Assembly: GCA_940671915.1 (NCBI GenBank)
Contig: CALNVZ010003426.1
Coordinates: 986,732 to 1,050,731, forward strand
Direction: 5' to 3'
Length of the DNA: 64,000 bases
Source: Paracentrotus lividus
Lineage: Eukaryota > Echinodermata > Echinoidea > Camarodonta > Echinidae
Shown here: positions 35,501 through 42,214 of the stretch, piece by piece
Position numbering within the stretch: position 1 is the stretch's first letter
How the letters are laid out: every line of letters starts with the position of its first letter
The notes under the pieces: generated by a model
Told to the model about the DNA's origin: nothing
Seen by the model: only the letters and a program-made list of their open reading frames with translations
The model's database searches: none
Made by a program: the position numbers and the translations under genes

Positions 35501-38500
35501 TCATGTCATTAACTATCATCTCAAACCATCTTGTTCGAAATGTTTATAATAATACTTACTTTGTGAGCATGACGTATTTCTCAATGACATGGATAAACGC
35601 AGCGCTGCCTCCATCGTGGAAGTGAAGCGGAGGCATTGCTACGTTGTCCTTCAGAATAAACACTAGGTATGACCAGCCAAGATTCTGCTTGGAGCGTCGG
35701 ATAGTCTTCACATCTGAGAGGGAGAAACTCATGGCATATTTGTTCCTGCGAGGAGCAGCAGAGGCACCAGCAGTTGGGGGGTTGACAACCACATTGTCAT
35801 CTGGAGGAATGGGAATAAGTATAATTGATAGAACTTTATATCTCAATACCCTATAAATCATACAATTATCACTTTTAAAGAGTCATCCATGTCCGTACAA
35901 TTGATTTTTAAGAAAGTAATATCTTTCTTTTAAATAAAGAAAGGCCTCGATCAAAATTTCAAAAAGTAATTTGCAATCTAGATGAACAAGTAATTATGCA
36001 CAGTACGCTAACTGAAACCGCTCCATTTGATATCTACAGCAATGTCTTGATTTATAAGTTTTAATTTTCTCTATTTTGGACTAGTTGGGGAAAGTAACTT
36101 TGTCATTGGTATATAAAGGCTCCTCATATAAAAATTTTCTCAAGCTGTTCCAAGATTTGCACAATTAATATCGCCATGAAAATAATCACTTGAATGGTAC
36201 CCTGGTATTACCTGATGTTTGATTGTCCTTCTGATAGGTGACTGTGTTGACCATGGTCCAGTCTTGGTCTTGCTGCGGCAGACTAAATCCTCCTTCATGG
36301 ATCGGGACCCACTCAACAAACTCTCCTCGCTTCTGCAAGAGCATATGGTTGCCATCCTGGCATTCATTAGATATACAATGTACATATAATGCACATGTAC
36401 TCCAATATTGTAATGGCCAGTCATAAAAGTACAAAAGTACAACAAAAAAAAAAACAACAACAACAAAAAACAGTGAATTTAGACTAAGCTTCAAGGAGGA
36501 AAAAAAAGTGGTCTTGATCTCCAAGTTGCTTTTATTCATTGTTGAAACAATATGTTCTCTCCCTCCAATTTTTTTTAAGGGTCTATATGTTCTTCTCTTT
36601 CAACTGCAGATGAACCAATTGCTTCAAATGTCTTTAGAGAGATGTTATCATTCAATTTGCGAACAAAGAATCAGGGTGTCAACATGTGAAATATAAGAAT
36701 ATCTTTGCTTCAATTTTTTTTCTTCAATTGGACAAATTAATTGTCAAATTATGAACACTAGTACATGTATTAATGTACGCCATTGGCATTTCATTACCAA
36801 AGCTTAAATTTTGTTTGTAATTTCTCACCTTTTTGACAAGCTGAATTCTTCCTTCCAGTAAAACATCATCTTCTGATTCTCCATGAGTAGTGTGAATAAA
36901 AACACCACTCTGTTGAAATACCACCTAGATATGAAAGCACAAATTGAAGATAGAAAAATATCATAAAAGTAACAGAGTCACATCATAGATCCTGATCAAT
37001 GACATACACCGATCAGTAGGAAGAAGGATCTTGATGCAACACCTTATAGGACAATATGATGGCATAGGGAGACCACAGTAGCAGTATTTTATTTAGTCAA
37101 TAAAAGGAAGAGAATATGAAACGAAAAACACTATAAAACTGTTCTATACTAGTCGTCATCCAAGTCCCCTCCCAAAACTAAATAAGATACGGCAATTAAC
37201 CTGTTAATATACATCTACCCCTCATTTCCCTTCTCTTCAAGACCACTCTGCCACTTTCAGACAGTTACCTAGAGCTGTTATATTAATGATTGTTGTTATA
37301 ATTTATTTAGTCAATAAAAATAAGAGAATATGAAACCAAAAAACACTAGAAAACTGTTCTATACTAGTTGTCATCCGAGTCCCCTTACGCAAGTGTTATA
37401 AACATTAAGTTAACCATAGAAATTAATACAGTTTATTTATTTTTTTTCAAAATCAGTAATTTATGATTTCATCTCGCCTTTATCAATCAATCAATCAAAA
37501 AAGTTTTGCCAATTTCGTTGGGTGGTCATGTGTAGCCTAAACTATCACCATGATCACAATGCTCGTTACAAATTCTGCTTTGATAGAGAGATTCAGAGCA
37601 AGCGGGAAAGAAATTTACACGCACGAAAATTCGCGTGGCAACAGTACATTTGGCGGTTACACGGATGGTGCCGTAATATATGGTAAGAGTGCCTAAGTCT
37701 GCGCAGTGCCCATGTCTGCGCACTTCCGTAAATGCACGATTTTCATAGAACAAAACACCAAACTGAAATCAATTTCCAATCTTAACATCAATAATCCATT
37801 TTGATACCAAAAACTGCAAAAATAATTTATTAAAAACGAGTTCCAGCGAGTTTTATTTGCTACCCTGAAAATTTCAGTCATTAATTGTCAAAAAAAGAAA
37901 AGTTCAAAACTGTTCAAAAAATGCGTGCAAAATGAGTTAGTGCGCAGACATGGGCACTATTCAGTTTTGCTACACGAAATGACAATGCCCATCTGAAAAT
38001 CATAAAAAAACATTGTTCTTTTAAATAATTTATTGAAATTTTTTGTTTCATTGATCATTAGAATATGAAGAACGGAATAACATTGATGAATCTTAAAATA
38101 ATATTTTACTTTGTAATAAAAATTGAGATAGAATTTTAGGTATGCAGACTTGGGCACTTCCTTCATACAATAAAGCACGCACTTTTGACTCTTGACGACT
38201 TGCACACATTGCTACGAGGTCGATACGTATATCGAGACCTCGTTGACCAGTCCTTTTATATTCAGTTTGAAATTTTTATGAACCACTTTCTCCACTTCTT
38301 TATGGAAACGCGTCAATAAAGAAAGTAGAAATCAATCTGCAGTGCGACTATAGTCCATATAAATTAAGCTAGGCCTAGGCCCTTAAAAAGAAGATAAAAC
38401 ACTGAAAAAAAGGAGAAAAACTCACCACTCGGCAGGAGAAATGCCCAGCACAGGCGAGCGCCGTACTATCACTATGAATTGTATGCGCGCGTGTGGCAGT

Positions 38501-39768
38501 TGCTATATTGTTAAAGAGTCGTCCCAAATCAACTCGGCCAGTACCAGAGTCGGCATAGTCCACAGAGCAAGTTTGAGTTACATTGCTCGATAGTGTGAGA
38601 GCTAGCTACGTGCTAGCGCTTGGTTTACTTTCTTATCGAACCTTTACCGAATCGATAATTGGTATAAGTTAGAGTTGAATCAAGCTTCTTGTCCATAGCC
38701 AAGATAAAGCTAACTTGTTTGGACTGTTAGTCTTTTCAGCCGTTACACATGTTTAATAAGGAGGGGAAGCAAAAGAGACTAATGCACTTGATTTTGTTTG
38801 AGAATCTAAATTTGGTTTCTGTTATGTTTAGCTTCTCTGTGGTTGGTATGTTGCTAATTACATTTATGTTTATTCCAGTTTTGTTTCATATTTGATAAAA
38901 GAGTAGATAATATATGGCTTGAAATAAATATCCTAAGCGTTGAACAAAAACTAATTTCCCATTAAGATTTTGCGCATGATAATAATAGAAAGTCTCGTGG
39001 CGGTCTAAGCAATGGAAAACTGCTCTCGGACGTAGTACTTTGACCTAGCTAACTAGCTAGGGCAGATATTGTTTTGTCGCCCTCTACGTTCATTTGAAAG
39101 TAGCATGGATTATTTACCTGGACGTGTGTGTTGTCTCCTCAAATTGTATGAACATTCATCCAAAACATTAGTAGATTTTAAAAGGATTAAAAACAGACGA
39201 AACACAAGTTTTAATGAAGACCTTGGATATCCAAGTCAGCATCCATCAAGAAAACGGTAAGTGAAAATCTTTATTTTTCCCCAAAAAAATAGATATCATA
39301 GAGATGTTACGATTCTGATATGTGCGTGAGCCACCCGATAGTCCAGTCGCTTGCATGACGACTTGAGGAACCATCTTGAAGGTAGGACATGACATGTTTT
39401 TCGGAGAAAAAAGTGTCCGTGCATCCGAGTCCCCGGGGACTTCGATGACGATTATACAAGAACTTGAAGTATATTTTGACTGGCATGATAGCATTAGAGC
39501 TACTTTTAAGTATATCTCTCAACATTTTAGGCCTATTTTTATTTTCATAAGGCACAATTTCAGACAAAACACAGAACGGAAATATACACATGTGGGACTG
39601 CAATAAATTTATCATGTCAAGACAATTGCAACTTGCAAGATTATGTTTATACTTTACCTCTTGTACACATCTTCTTCGAGAACGACCCATGTTAGAATTT
39701 ATTGAAATGTAAGTACTGAAGAAAACAAAAACACTCACCTCTGACACAAAGTCAGGATTTGCCATCAT
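11311..39768 (-). CDS. TBC1D15: TBC1D15/TBC1D17-type Rab GTPase-activating protein, complete 15-exon gene
   Basis: All 15 coding exons join in phase (30, 96, 145, 241, 112, 195, 129, 104, 95, 117, 107, 94, 98, 117, 219 nt = 1899 nt, 632 residues plus stop; introns are GT-AG). The family's vertebrate members act on Rab7 and related Rabs at late endosomes, lysosomes and mitochondria. Residues about 10-210 form the N-terminal Rab-binding-type region (VFQQSGVFIHT, WSYLVFILKD). The TBC domain spans about 314-535: IFRGGLAPSLRKEVWKFLL, the arginine-finger motif IEKDVLR (R388), the glutamine-finger motif YVQGMSDLLSP (Q425), and YFCFRWLLIHFKREF. The acidic, Ser-rich tail (SDSSIEVLGDGD) resembles the TBC1D17 tail. 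The length is slightly below the human proteins (about 650-690). A second ATG (39765) has the better start context (A at -3, G at +4), so the mature start is probably MANPDFVSE. Confidence 0.95.
12188..12304 (-). CDS. TBC1D15: TBC1D15 exon 14
   Basis: Acceptor ttttcag/GTGATA and donor CTTAAG/gtgaga. Encodes VIWTQLPCKNFHLLLCVAIL and NGEKDTMERDDYDFNDILK. It matches LP..NFHLLL..AIL of the end of the TBC domain. Phase 0 at both ends. Confidence 0.96.
12476..12560. repeat. short direct repeat and (TTA)n
   Basis: attgaaatgtttatgtaatg occurs twice, about 31 bp apart, followed by gcgctttataaatgtaactt and a TTA run. It lies in the intron between exons 14 and 13. Confidence 0.55.
12870..12967 (-). CDS. 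TBC1D15: TBC1D15 exon 13
   Basis: Acceptor gttcctgtag/AGTCTA and donor GGGAG/gtaagg. Encodes (Q)SKESSNLYFCFRWLL and IHFKREFTIENIMRVWE. The LYFCFRWLL..FKREF segment is TBC motif C and nearly invariant in this subfamily. Confidence 0.97.
13557..13692. mobile_element. 136-bp near-palindromic MITE in the exon 13/12 intron
   Basis: The left arm aatattggattt, gtgcaatatgagatatattc, cattcatcagtatgaatatt pairs with the right arm aatattcacactgatgaata, gaatatatctcatattgcac, gcatccaatatt, around a loop of about 20 bp. It is a foldback without coding capacity. Confidence 0.75.
13855..13948 (-). CDS. TBC1D15: TBC1D15 exon 12 (acceptor ambiguous by 6 nt)
   Basis: Encodes NFDMEQEGMKTQLIQLNSLL and QVIEPKFYSYL, with donor CTGC/gtaagt. 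Two AGs are possible: cattcag/TGTAAGAAC (start 13954, adds Cys-Lys) or gtgtaag/AACTTT (start 13948). The second keeps the spacing of human TBC1D15/17, where 8 residues run from M to NF, so I chose it. The first has the better pyrimidine tract. Both keep the frame. Confidence 0.88.
14184..14625. mobile_element. 442-bp MITE with TACAGTCTGTGTCAAA ends
   Basis: The left end is TACAGTCTGTGTCAAAAAAA; the right end is the complement of TACAGTCTGTGTCAAATAAA. Subterminal tgaaacagt (left) and taccaactgtaccatt (right) also correspond. Related sequence appears at 43941, 54960-55940, 57690 and 60262-60770. The ends are of Tc1/mariner style. It has no transposase. Confidence 0.75.
14691..14797 (-). CDS. 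TBC1D15: TBC1D15 exon 11
   Basis: Acceptor tatttgtag/GCTACG and donor CAATTG/gtaagc. Encodes (G)YVQGMSDLLSPMLIVM and DDEVEAFWCLCGLMDDLQL. YVQ is the glutamine-finger motif that replaces the Ras-type glutamine in Rab GTP hydrolysis. Ends at phase 0. Confidence 0.97.
14907..15613. mobile_element. element with CTCATCCGGC ends and ~300-bp internal direct repeats
   Basis: gctcatccggc at the left and gccggatgaga at the right form short inverted ends. Inside, a module of about 299 bp is repeated: gcataaactagcatatttaa (15112) matches gcataaattagcatatttaa (15411), and caaaatttccaaattctgtg (14993) matches caaaatttccaaattccgtg (about 15282). The right part has cggacgacagacaactgacg, a motif I associate with a dispersed marine-invertebrate repeat. 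Confidence 0.6.
16018..16357. mobile_element. ~340-bp inverted-repeat MITE
   Basis: gggagacc and caaatgaagatgctagtact at the left are mirrored by agttctagcatcttcaaatg and ggtctccc at the right. A third copy of gatgctagtactaga lies inside (16225). The central segment (tccaagcgtaaagacatacc through gatgcgggaggagttactc) recurs in reverse at 62920-62990. Confidence 0.65.
16429..16545 (-). CDS. TBC1D15: TBC1D15 exon 10
   Basis: Acceptor attcctacag/AGAAAG and donor CTTG/gtaagc. Encodes (E)KDVLRTDRIHPYFEG and LHSILMTYCMYNFDL. KDVLR with the preceding I-E supplies the catalytic arginine of the TBC fold. The LMTYCMY.FDLG run is typical of the family. Confidence 0.96.
16769..17529. mobile_element. 761-bp piggyBac-like MITE, copy 1 (TTAA target site)
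   Basis: Flanked on both sides by TTAA (16765-16768 and 17530-17533). The ends are CCCTATTCTGACTGGG and, in reverse, cccagtcagaataggg. Next to each end is a G-run / tcaaattga / C-run hairpin. A TTAA duplication with CCCT...AGGG ends is the signature of piggyBac-superfamily elements. No transposase is encoded. A diverged relative is at 30704-31472. Confidence 0.85.
18024..18782. mobile_element. 759-bp MITE with GGGCCCGTATTC ends
   Basis: cagggcccgtattccataaa cgacttaagca at the left is mirrored by tgcttaagtcgtttattgaa tacgggcccagg at the right. The subterminal zones carry repeated variants of ttaagcataa and ttggctaagac, and their complements, in both orientations. No coding potential. Confidence 0.8.
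19062..19156 (-). CDS. TBC1D15: TBC1D15 exon 9
   Basis: Acceptor tatttttag/GGATGA and donor ATTG/gtaaac. Encodes (E)DEYFCMKAQWKTVTEEQE and RRFAMLRDRKSII. It matches DEYFRMKLQWK.... of the vertebrate proteins. The last Ile begins the IxxDxxR arginine-finger motif completed by exon 10. Confidence 0.95.
19296..21829. mobile_element. 2.5-kb element with subterminal CAATTGTAACA repeats, copy 1
   Basis: Ends TAGGGGAGACCGGGGACAAA and, in reverse, ttgtccccggtctcccctа-type sequence (tgtccccggtctccccta). The motif GGGCAATTGTAACA and its complement recur several times just inside both ends (19313-19340; 21580-21640; 21805). The interior has 382-bp-spaced direct repeats (ctcagacatgagaattaaat at 19992 and 20374, a variant at 20640) and a GA-rich block. 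No transposase is recognised. It sits in the TBC1D15 intron between exons 9 and 8. Confidence 0.8.
20868..21033. repeat. GA-rich simple repeat
   Basis: Runs of GAGAGA, GGAAGG and GAAAGA on the plus strand inside the larger element, preceded by a C run at 20821. The Ser/Leu/Pro-rich minus-strand frames here are composition artefacts. Confidence 0.85.
21830..23026. other. TBC1D15 intron, no clear element
   Basis: gtaacgtaactaacca-type words recur (22440, 22465, 22640), suggesting a decayed repeat, but I could not define ends. No exon is expected here because exons 9 and 8 join in phase. Confidence 0.4.
23027..23130 (-). CDS. TBC1D15: TBC1D15 exon 8
   Basis: Acceptor atatttcag/GGACTC and donor AAAGA/gtaaga. 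Encodes GLAPSLRKEVWKFLLRYYPW and NSTTAERQALRRKK. This is TBC motif A (G-x-LR-x-x-x-W-K-x-L-L). Leaves phase 2. Confidence 0.96.
23456..23584 (-). CDS. TBC1D15: TBC1D15 exon 7
   Basis: Acceptor cattgtag/ATCCGA and donor AGAGGG/gtaagg. Encodes IRLGERPNIERLEPMTEAEW and RRFQDKEGRITKVNDVLLRI, then FRG. It matches the family run LG.RP.V.R..P....EW through IFRG at the TBC-domain entry. It follows an 8.0-kb intron rich in transposons. Confidence 0.96.
23690..23900 (+). mobile_element. tRNA-derived SINE candidate
   Basis: A pol III A box TAGTCTAGCGG (23700-23710, fits TRGYNNANNGG) is followed about 34 bp later by a B box AGTTTGATTCC (23744-23754, one mismatch to GTTCGANNCC). This is normal tRNA spacing. 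The head is not a foldable functional tRNA by eye, and the unrelated tail runs to a tandem tatgtatggaataa repeat (23847-23872). Confidence 0.55.
23909..25404. mobile_element. 1.5-kb foldback transposon with ~630-bp arms
   Basis: The arms (about 23909-24541 and 24764-25404) are almost perfect inverted copies around a loop of about 220 bp. The ends are TAGAGGTGGGCTATA and its complement. ctatgag is present directly outside both ends (23902-23908 and 25405-25411), a 7-bp target duplication. The TAGAGG-type end and 7-8 bp duplication are hAT-like. The frames of 76-128 codons in the two arms are mirror copies of repeat sequence, not a recognisable protein. Confidence 0.85.
25430..26210. repeat. 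left arm of a 5.2-kb inverted repeat pair
   Basis: Contains ctttgaccttgacctttgac, aatctaatcagattatcgtc, aggcgggggcgcccaaatag and catgagttgggtctcatatg. The block from ggtggactac to about 26060 is repeated in inverted orientation at 29880-30245. The outer part (tttgacc..., atgcctccgcc) recurs at 30420-30620 in direct orientation. Confidence 0.65.
27386..27515. repeat. G-run cluster (G-quadruplex prone)
   Basis: Runs of 8 to 15 G separated by single bases (27393-27425), then GAGAGA and further G runs (27467-27515), on the plus strand. It lies between the two arms of the 5.2-kb inverted pair in TBC1D15 intron 6. Confidence 0.85.
28107..28262. repeat. A/T-rich (AAATA)n-like low complexity
   Basis: Almost only A and T in aaaataaaataa-type words. 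The phenylalanine/tyrosine-rich minus-strand frame is an artefact of this. Confidence 0.85.
29105..29245. repeat. (GAAT)n microsatellite, imperfect
   Basis: gaatgaatgaat and aataaata words in several blocks, in TBC1D15 intron 6. Confidence 0.8.
29740..30621. repeat. right arm of the 5.2-kb inverted pair, GGAGGCAT-type end
   Basis: 29880-30245 is the inverse of 25690-26060 (shared gtagtccaccctagc, gggcgcccccgcctg, aaagggcggctatttg). Then tgacctatgacctttgacct, a (gtac)gga run cggacgtacgtacggacgga, and catge-type ending atgcctccggcgagacttcg with its complement cgcggaggcat. This tail is a dispersed repeat type I associate with marine invertebrates. Confidence 0.65.
30704..31472. mobile_element. 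769-bp piggyBac-like MITE, copy 2 (TTAA target site)
   Basis: Flanked by TTAA (30700-30703 and 31473-31476). Ends CCCTAAAAGGGCCGGGG and, in reverse, ccggcctttttaggg. As in copy 1 there are G-run / C-run hairpins next to both ends, and shared internal words such as tttgtgacttttctct, tgtgtacaaaac and ttcgcggcgatcg. The ends differ from copy 1 in the spacer after CCCT, so they are distinct subfamilies. Confidence 0.85.
31633..31827 (-). CDS. TBC1D15: TBC1D15 exon 6
   Basis: Acceptor cccttgcag/CAATTC and donor TCACAG/gtaatg. 65 residues: QFMKDPVSATMGGFSKVTNF matches the (Q)DPY..T..FS(K/R)VTNF segment of the family, followed by a less conserved linker ending GYGLVSQSQ. Phase 0 at both ends. Confidence 0.95.
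32518..33299. repeat. tandem ~95-bp duplication interrupted by a MITE
   Basis: tatcatactgaacttggatt, aggcctacatcctggttacc and acattttactttctctttta occur at 32520-32582 and again at 33206-33273. ctcatggtg(a/c)agtcaatgacattggtta occurs at about 33179 and 33276. The first copy is split by the MITE at 32583-33174; the second copy is the uninterrupted version. Confidence 0.85.
32583..33174. mobile_element. 592-bp foldback MITE with TA target duplication
   Basis: The arms of about 280 bp are near-perfect inverted copies: AAGTCCTAGACCGGACCGAC at the left, gtcggtccggtctgggactt at the right. TA flanks both ends (32581-32582 and 33175-33176). The empty site ctctttTAccctcatgg at 33266-33282 confirms the boundaries. 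TA duplication points to Tc1/mariner-type mobilisation. Confidence 0.9.
34268..34403 (-). mobile_element. Tc1-like terminal remnant
   Basis: Read on the minus strand it begins TACAGTGGTGGCCAAAATTA TTAGAACACC, a terminal sequence typical of Tc1-like elements, then AT-rich sequence to about 34268. Only one end is visible. A (GA)n run (34406-34427) abuts it. Confidence 0.55.
34406..34427. repeat. (AG)n microsatellite
   Basis: Uninterrupted AG repeat 25 bp downstream (minus-strand sense) of the TBC1D15 exon 5 donor. Confidence 0.9.
34454..34565 (-). CDS. TBC1D15: TBC1D15 exon 5
   Basis: Acceptor ccatttaag/GTCACC and donor TCTCG/gtaaga. Encodes SPNDSRLYIVTPNDTAALSR and SFNELQILGETSSHVVS. It resembles the TBC1D17 stretch SPQDSRLYLV through SSNVVS. 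Ends at phase 0. Confidence 0.95.
35560..35800 (-). CDS. TBC1D15: TBC1D15 exon 4
   Basis: Acceptor attcctccag/ATGAC and donor ACAAA/gtaagt. Contains MSFSLSDVKTIRRSKQNLGW, then SYLVFILKD, PPLHFHDGG and IHVIEKYVMLTK. This is the best-conserved part of the N-terminal domain. Enters at phase 1 and leaves at phase 2. Confidence 0.95.
36212..36356 (-). CDS. TBC1D15: TBC1D15 exon 3
   Basis: Acceptor aatgccag/GATGGC and donor ATCAG/gtaata. Encodes DGNHMLLQKRGEFVEW and QDQDWTMVNTVTYQK. The W-x-M-V-N-T-V segment matches the family (human AEWDMVNTVSF). Leaves phase 1. Confidence 0.93.
36829..36924 (-). CDS. TBC1D15: TBC1D15 exon 2
   Basis: Acceptor atctag/GTGG and donor AAG/gtgaga. The 32 residues include VVFQQSGVFIHT, matching the (I)YEQ.GV(Y)(I/L)HT start of TBC1D15/17, and end GRIQLVKK. 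Phase 0 at both ends. Confidence 0.93.
37081..37390. repeat. direct repeat, ~90 bp, offset ~217 bp
   Basis: tttatttagtcaataaaa, agagaatatgaaac, aaaacactataaaactgttc and tatactagtcgtcatcc at 37088-37170 recur with small changes at 37305-37383. In TBC1D15 intron 1. Confidence 0.8.
37690..37970. mobile_element. ~280-bp inverted-repeat element
   Basis: A perfect 20-bp inverted repeat AGTGCCCATGTCTGCGCACT (37705-37724) has its complement at 37939-37958. A weaker third version (gcagacttgggcacttcc) lies at 38144-38162, so the element may extend to about 38165. Confidence 0.6.
39105..39257 (+). CDS. candidate antisense first exon, unknown protein
   Basis: ATG at 39105 in good context (A at -3, G at +4) opens exactly 51 codons that end CATCAAGAAAACG/gtaagt, a strong donor at phase 0. 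The peptide begins MDYLPGRVCCLLKLYEHSSK and ends YPSQHPSRKR. I do not recognise it, and I found no convincing second exon on the plus strand downstream. It lies within TBC1D15 intron 1 on the opposite strand. It could be a real nested gene, a non-coding exon, or chance. Confidence 0.25.
39739..39768 (-). CDS. TBC1D15: TBC1D15 exon 1
   Basis: Encodes MMANPDFVSE and ends GAG/gtgagt at phase 0. It is assigned because it reads straight into exon 2 (SE + VVFQQSG) at the position where the family begins, and because a promoter-like stretch with CRE sites lies just upstream. It is short, so this is the least certain exon. Confidence 0.75.
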
Positions 39769-39900
39769 CAGGTGATTTTGCCGAGGACCAGTTGTGATTA
39801 TGATGACGTCGCGTTAGATTTTGGTATATGACGTCATTTCTCAAAACAAGTGCATATTGCATGATGATAATATGCAGCGCATATACGTCGCGTGATTCTT
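39769..39900 (-). promoter_or_regulatory. putative TBC1D15 promoter with CRE-type sites
   Basis: Immediately upstream of the minus-strand start there is a full palindromic CRE, TGACGTCA (39829-39836), and a second site TGACGTCG (39804-39811), 25 bp apart and 36-68 bp from the ATG. They suggest ATF/CREB-family input. No TATA box is obvious at a fitting distance, as is common for housekeeping genes. Confidence 0.45.
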
Positions 39901-40580
39901 ACTATATAAGTTGCCTATTGTTTGTCTTTGTTTTGTTTTTTTTGTGTTTTTTTTATATCGAGTATTTCTATACTGGGATTGTAATGTAATGTCCAGCCTT
40001 GGAGAAAGAAAGAAAATATCACTTTTGTGCGTACGGGTGGAAGAAACTAGTGGCGGATTTCCAAGAGGAGACTAATTAAAGGAGGGGCCGCCAGGGAGGT
40101 GGGATTAGGGGAGACCTCCCTATGACACCGCACGCGTGCGTCGATCCTCAGAGCCTAATTTTTGAAAACACTGAAATGAAGATGTTTATAGCCGCAATAG
40201 TTGAATTTCAAGTGTTAATAGATATATTGAGGCCTACAATCCAAACAGAGACACAGTTATTACCATCACGCGATGGATGCATCACAAAAGATGGAATCAC
40301 CCATATCTGCATCGGTCACGATGCCGTATCAGACATGTGCTCATGATGTTGATGAAATAATTATATGCGTATATCCACCGATGAAAAATTTTATCAGAAA
40401 TTATGTAACAGGACTTTAAATGATTATCATTCAATTTAAAGTAAAAACAAACTGATTTTAGTGATATCAGATGAATCGCAGATTTTAAAACAGTGTAGGG
40501 CCTAGGCCTGATAATGGGCCGCCCAGGCTTTGAGGAAAAGGGGCTTCCAGACTCTGCTGTCCAGTGGAGAAATAGTGTTC

Positions 40581-40720
40581 AGGGGGGCATTTCATCAAAG
40601 GATTTGTCAGACGTTTTATCCGACAATGTTTACAAGCTTACTGAAATGCTTGCTCTGATTAGTTGAGAGCAAACTTGTCGATAAATAATCTGAACAAGTC
40701 CTTGATGAAACTGCCCCCCA
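40581..40720. mobile_element. 140-bp MITE, GGGGCATTTCATCAAAGGA type
   Basis: Left ggggggcatttcatcaaagg atttgtc; right gaacaagtccttgatgaaac tgcccccc. The interior gcttgctctgattagttgag agcaaacttgtcg resembles 45641-45771, a second copy of the family. Confidence 0.75.
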
Positions 40721-42139
40721 GGAGGAAGCCTGCCGAAGATTACGCCATCCTCAATGAGAACCATAGGCAGGTACTGGCCTTTCTGGGCTTTGGGTGGAGG
40801 GGGGGGGTGTATTAATCAATTATTAATATTGAATTATTATTATTATTATTATTCTATTATTTATCACGGTATAATAATAATCAGACGCGGGTCCAGGATT
40901 TCCAAAGGGGATGGGCCAACTTCAAGTAGAAAAAAAGAATCATGGGAGCGGAGCGAGCAAACGAGCGCGAAGCGCAAGTTTGAAATATTTCCCTATATAC
41001 CGAGTGAGTCAGAAAAAAAAACAGACACCTAGAAAAATGTCAATAAAAAGAAACCCAATTAATAAACCCCAAATTATCATACATATTCTGAAATAGTATT
41101 GTCGATTTGATTCTCTTGGTGTTTAAAAATTTGATAGAATTAGTGTGGTTATATATATATATATCTACAAGTTTAACAACAGCTCGGTGTTGCATATAAA
41201 CACCATTGTTTTGTATGGTTTTTTTGTAAGATTGTCCGAAAATGAAATAGGGTTCGTATTTAATTTTCGTACTAAAGAACCTTCTGAGTAGGCCTAACCA
41301 ACGCTATTTTCGTTAGGTATCGACGACCCTTACACCGAAACCACAACCTTGGAGTTAATTCCCGCCAGGCAAAGATTTTCGGATACGACAAGCACCTTTG
41401 TCGCTTGGGGAAAAAACAACAACACAATATTGATAGAAAGTATGCCTGTTTAAACATTGCTATAATTGCAATTCTAATCAAAGAGAAATCGATGTTTTTA
41501 ATTAAAATCCTATCAATGGTAAATATGATGTTTTTTAATATATATTTGTACACAACAAATAAAGTATTTATCAGACTTAAATGATTATTTTTTGGATATG
41601 AAACCATGTCCTATTTATAACTAGGTGTAGGCAGTGTAATTGCAAAGAATTGAAAGAGTATGGATTGAGGTTGGGTTTTTTAAGTTTGTTTTTTTTTTAA
41701 ATTATTATTAAAAATGTCCAAACTCGCTGTATATCTCGTTAATATATTTGATCATCAAATTACGTAAGAATGGTTGGAAATATACAAATTTCTTTTCGGC
41801 CATTTCCTATTTGGAAGTGATCTTAAAAATGGTCATTCAAGCACTTTCTTTTGTCATAGGCAAGACCAGCCTCAGATAATAATTAAATGGAACACTTACC
41901 ATAATATTGAATGATTTTGAATCGCATGGCGAATGATTTGAGCCTAACCTTTTGATAAAAAAAATTATGTCTGATGAGTAGCTCTTTGCCCTGATATATA
42001 TATATAAAATTAAACAAAAATTAAACAAAATTAAAAATTAAACAAAAATTTAAAAGATTTGCCTACACGACTATTCTTCCAGAATTTTTGTTTAATTTTA
42101 TATTTTTTCCGTGACGGAGGATTTCATTTTTCAACTTGT

Positions 42140-42140
42140 G

Positions 42141-42185
<45 letters not shown>

Positions 42186-42188
42186 TGT
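42140..42188. repeat. (TA)n microsatellite
   Basis: tatatata with one interruption, just outside the left boundary of the inverted block 42215-44150. Confidence 0.9.
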
Positions 42189-42214
42189 ATCTTTTAAAAG
42201 ACATGATATAAATT

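Larger units (their letters stand above)
39901..42210. other. 5' flank of TBC1D15, repeat-bearing
   Basis: No gene recognised. Contains the MITE at 40581-40720, a (ATT)n run near 40840, a GCGCGGATCC-type repeat piece (40880-41095) that recurs near 62.8 kb, and AT microsatellites (41151-41164). Confidence 0.5.

Noticed and set aside
35330-35512. Plus-strand frame antisense to the TBC1D15 intron near exon 4.
   Set aside because: Starts and stops without splice signals and shows no family similarity; a chance frame.
38426-38563. Minus-strand frame ending in a good donor (CGAGTG/gtgagt) in phase with TBC1D15 exon 2; possible alternative first coding exon.
   Set aside because: The frame has no ATG: it opens at a GTG codon and stays open upstream without a Met. 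It may still be a non-coding first exon, but no coding claim can be supported.
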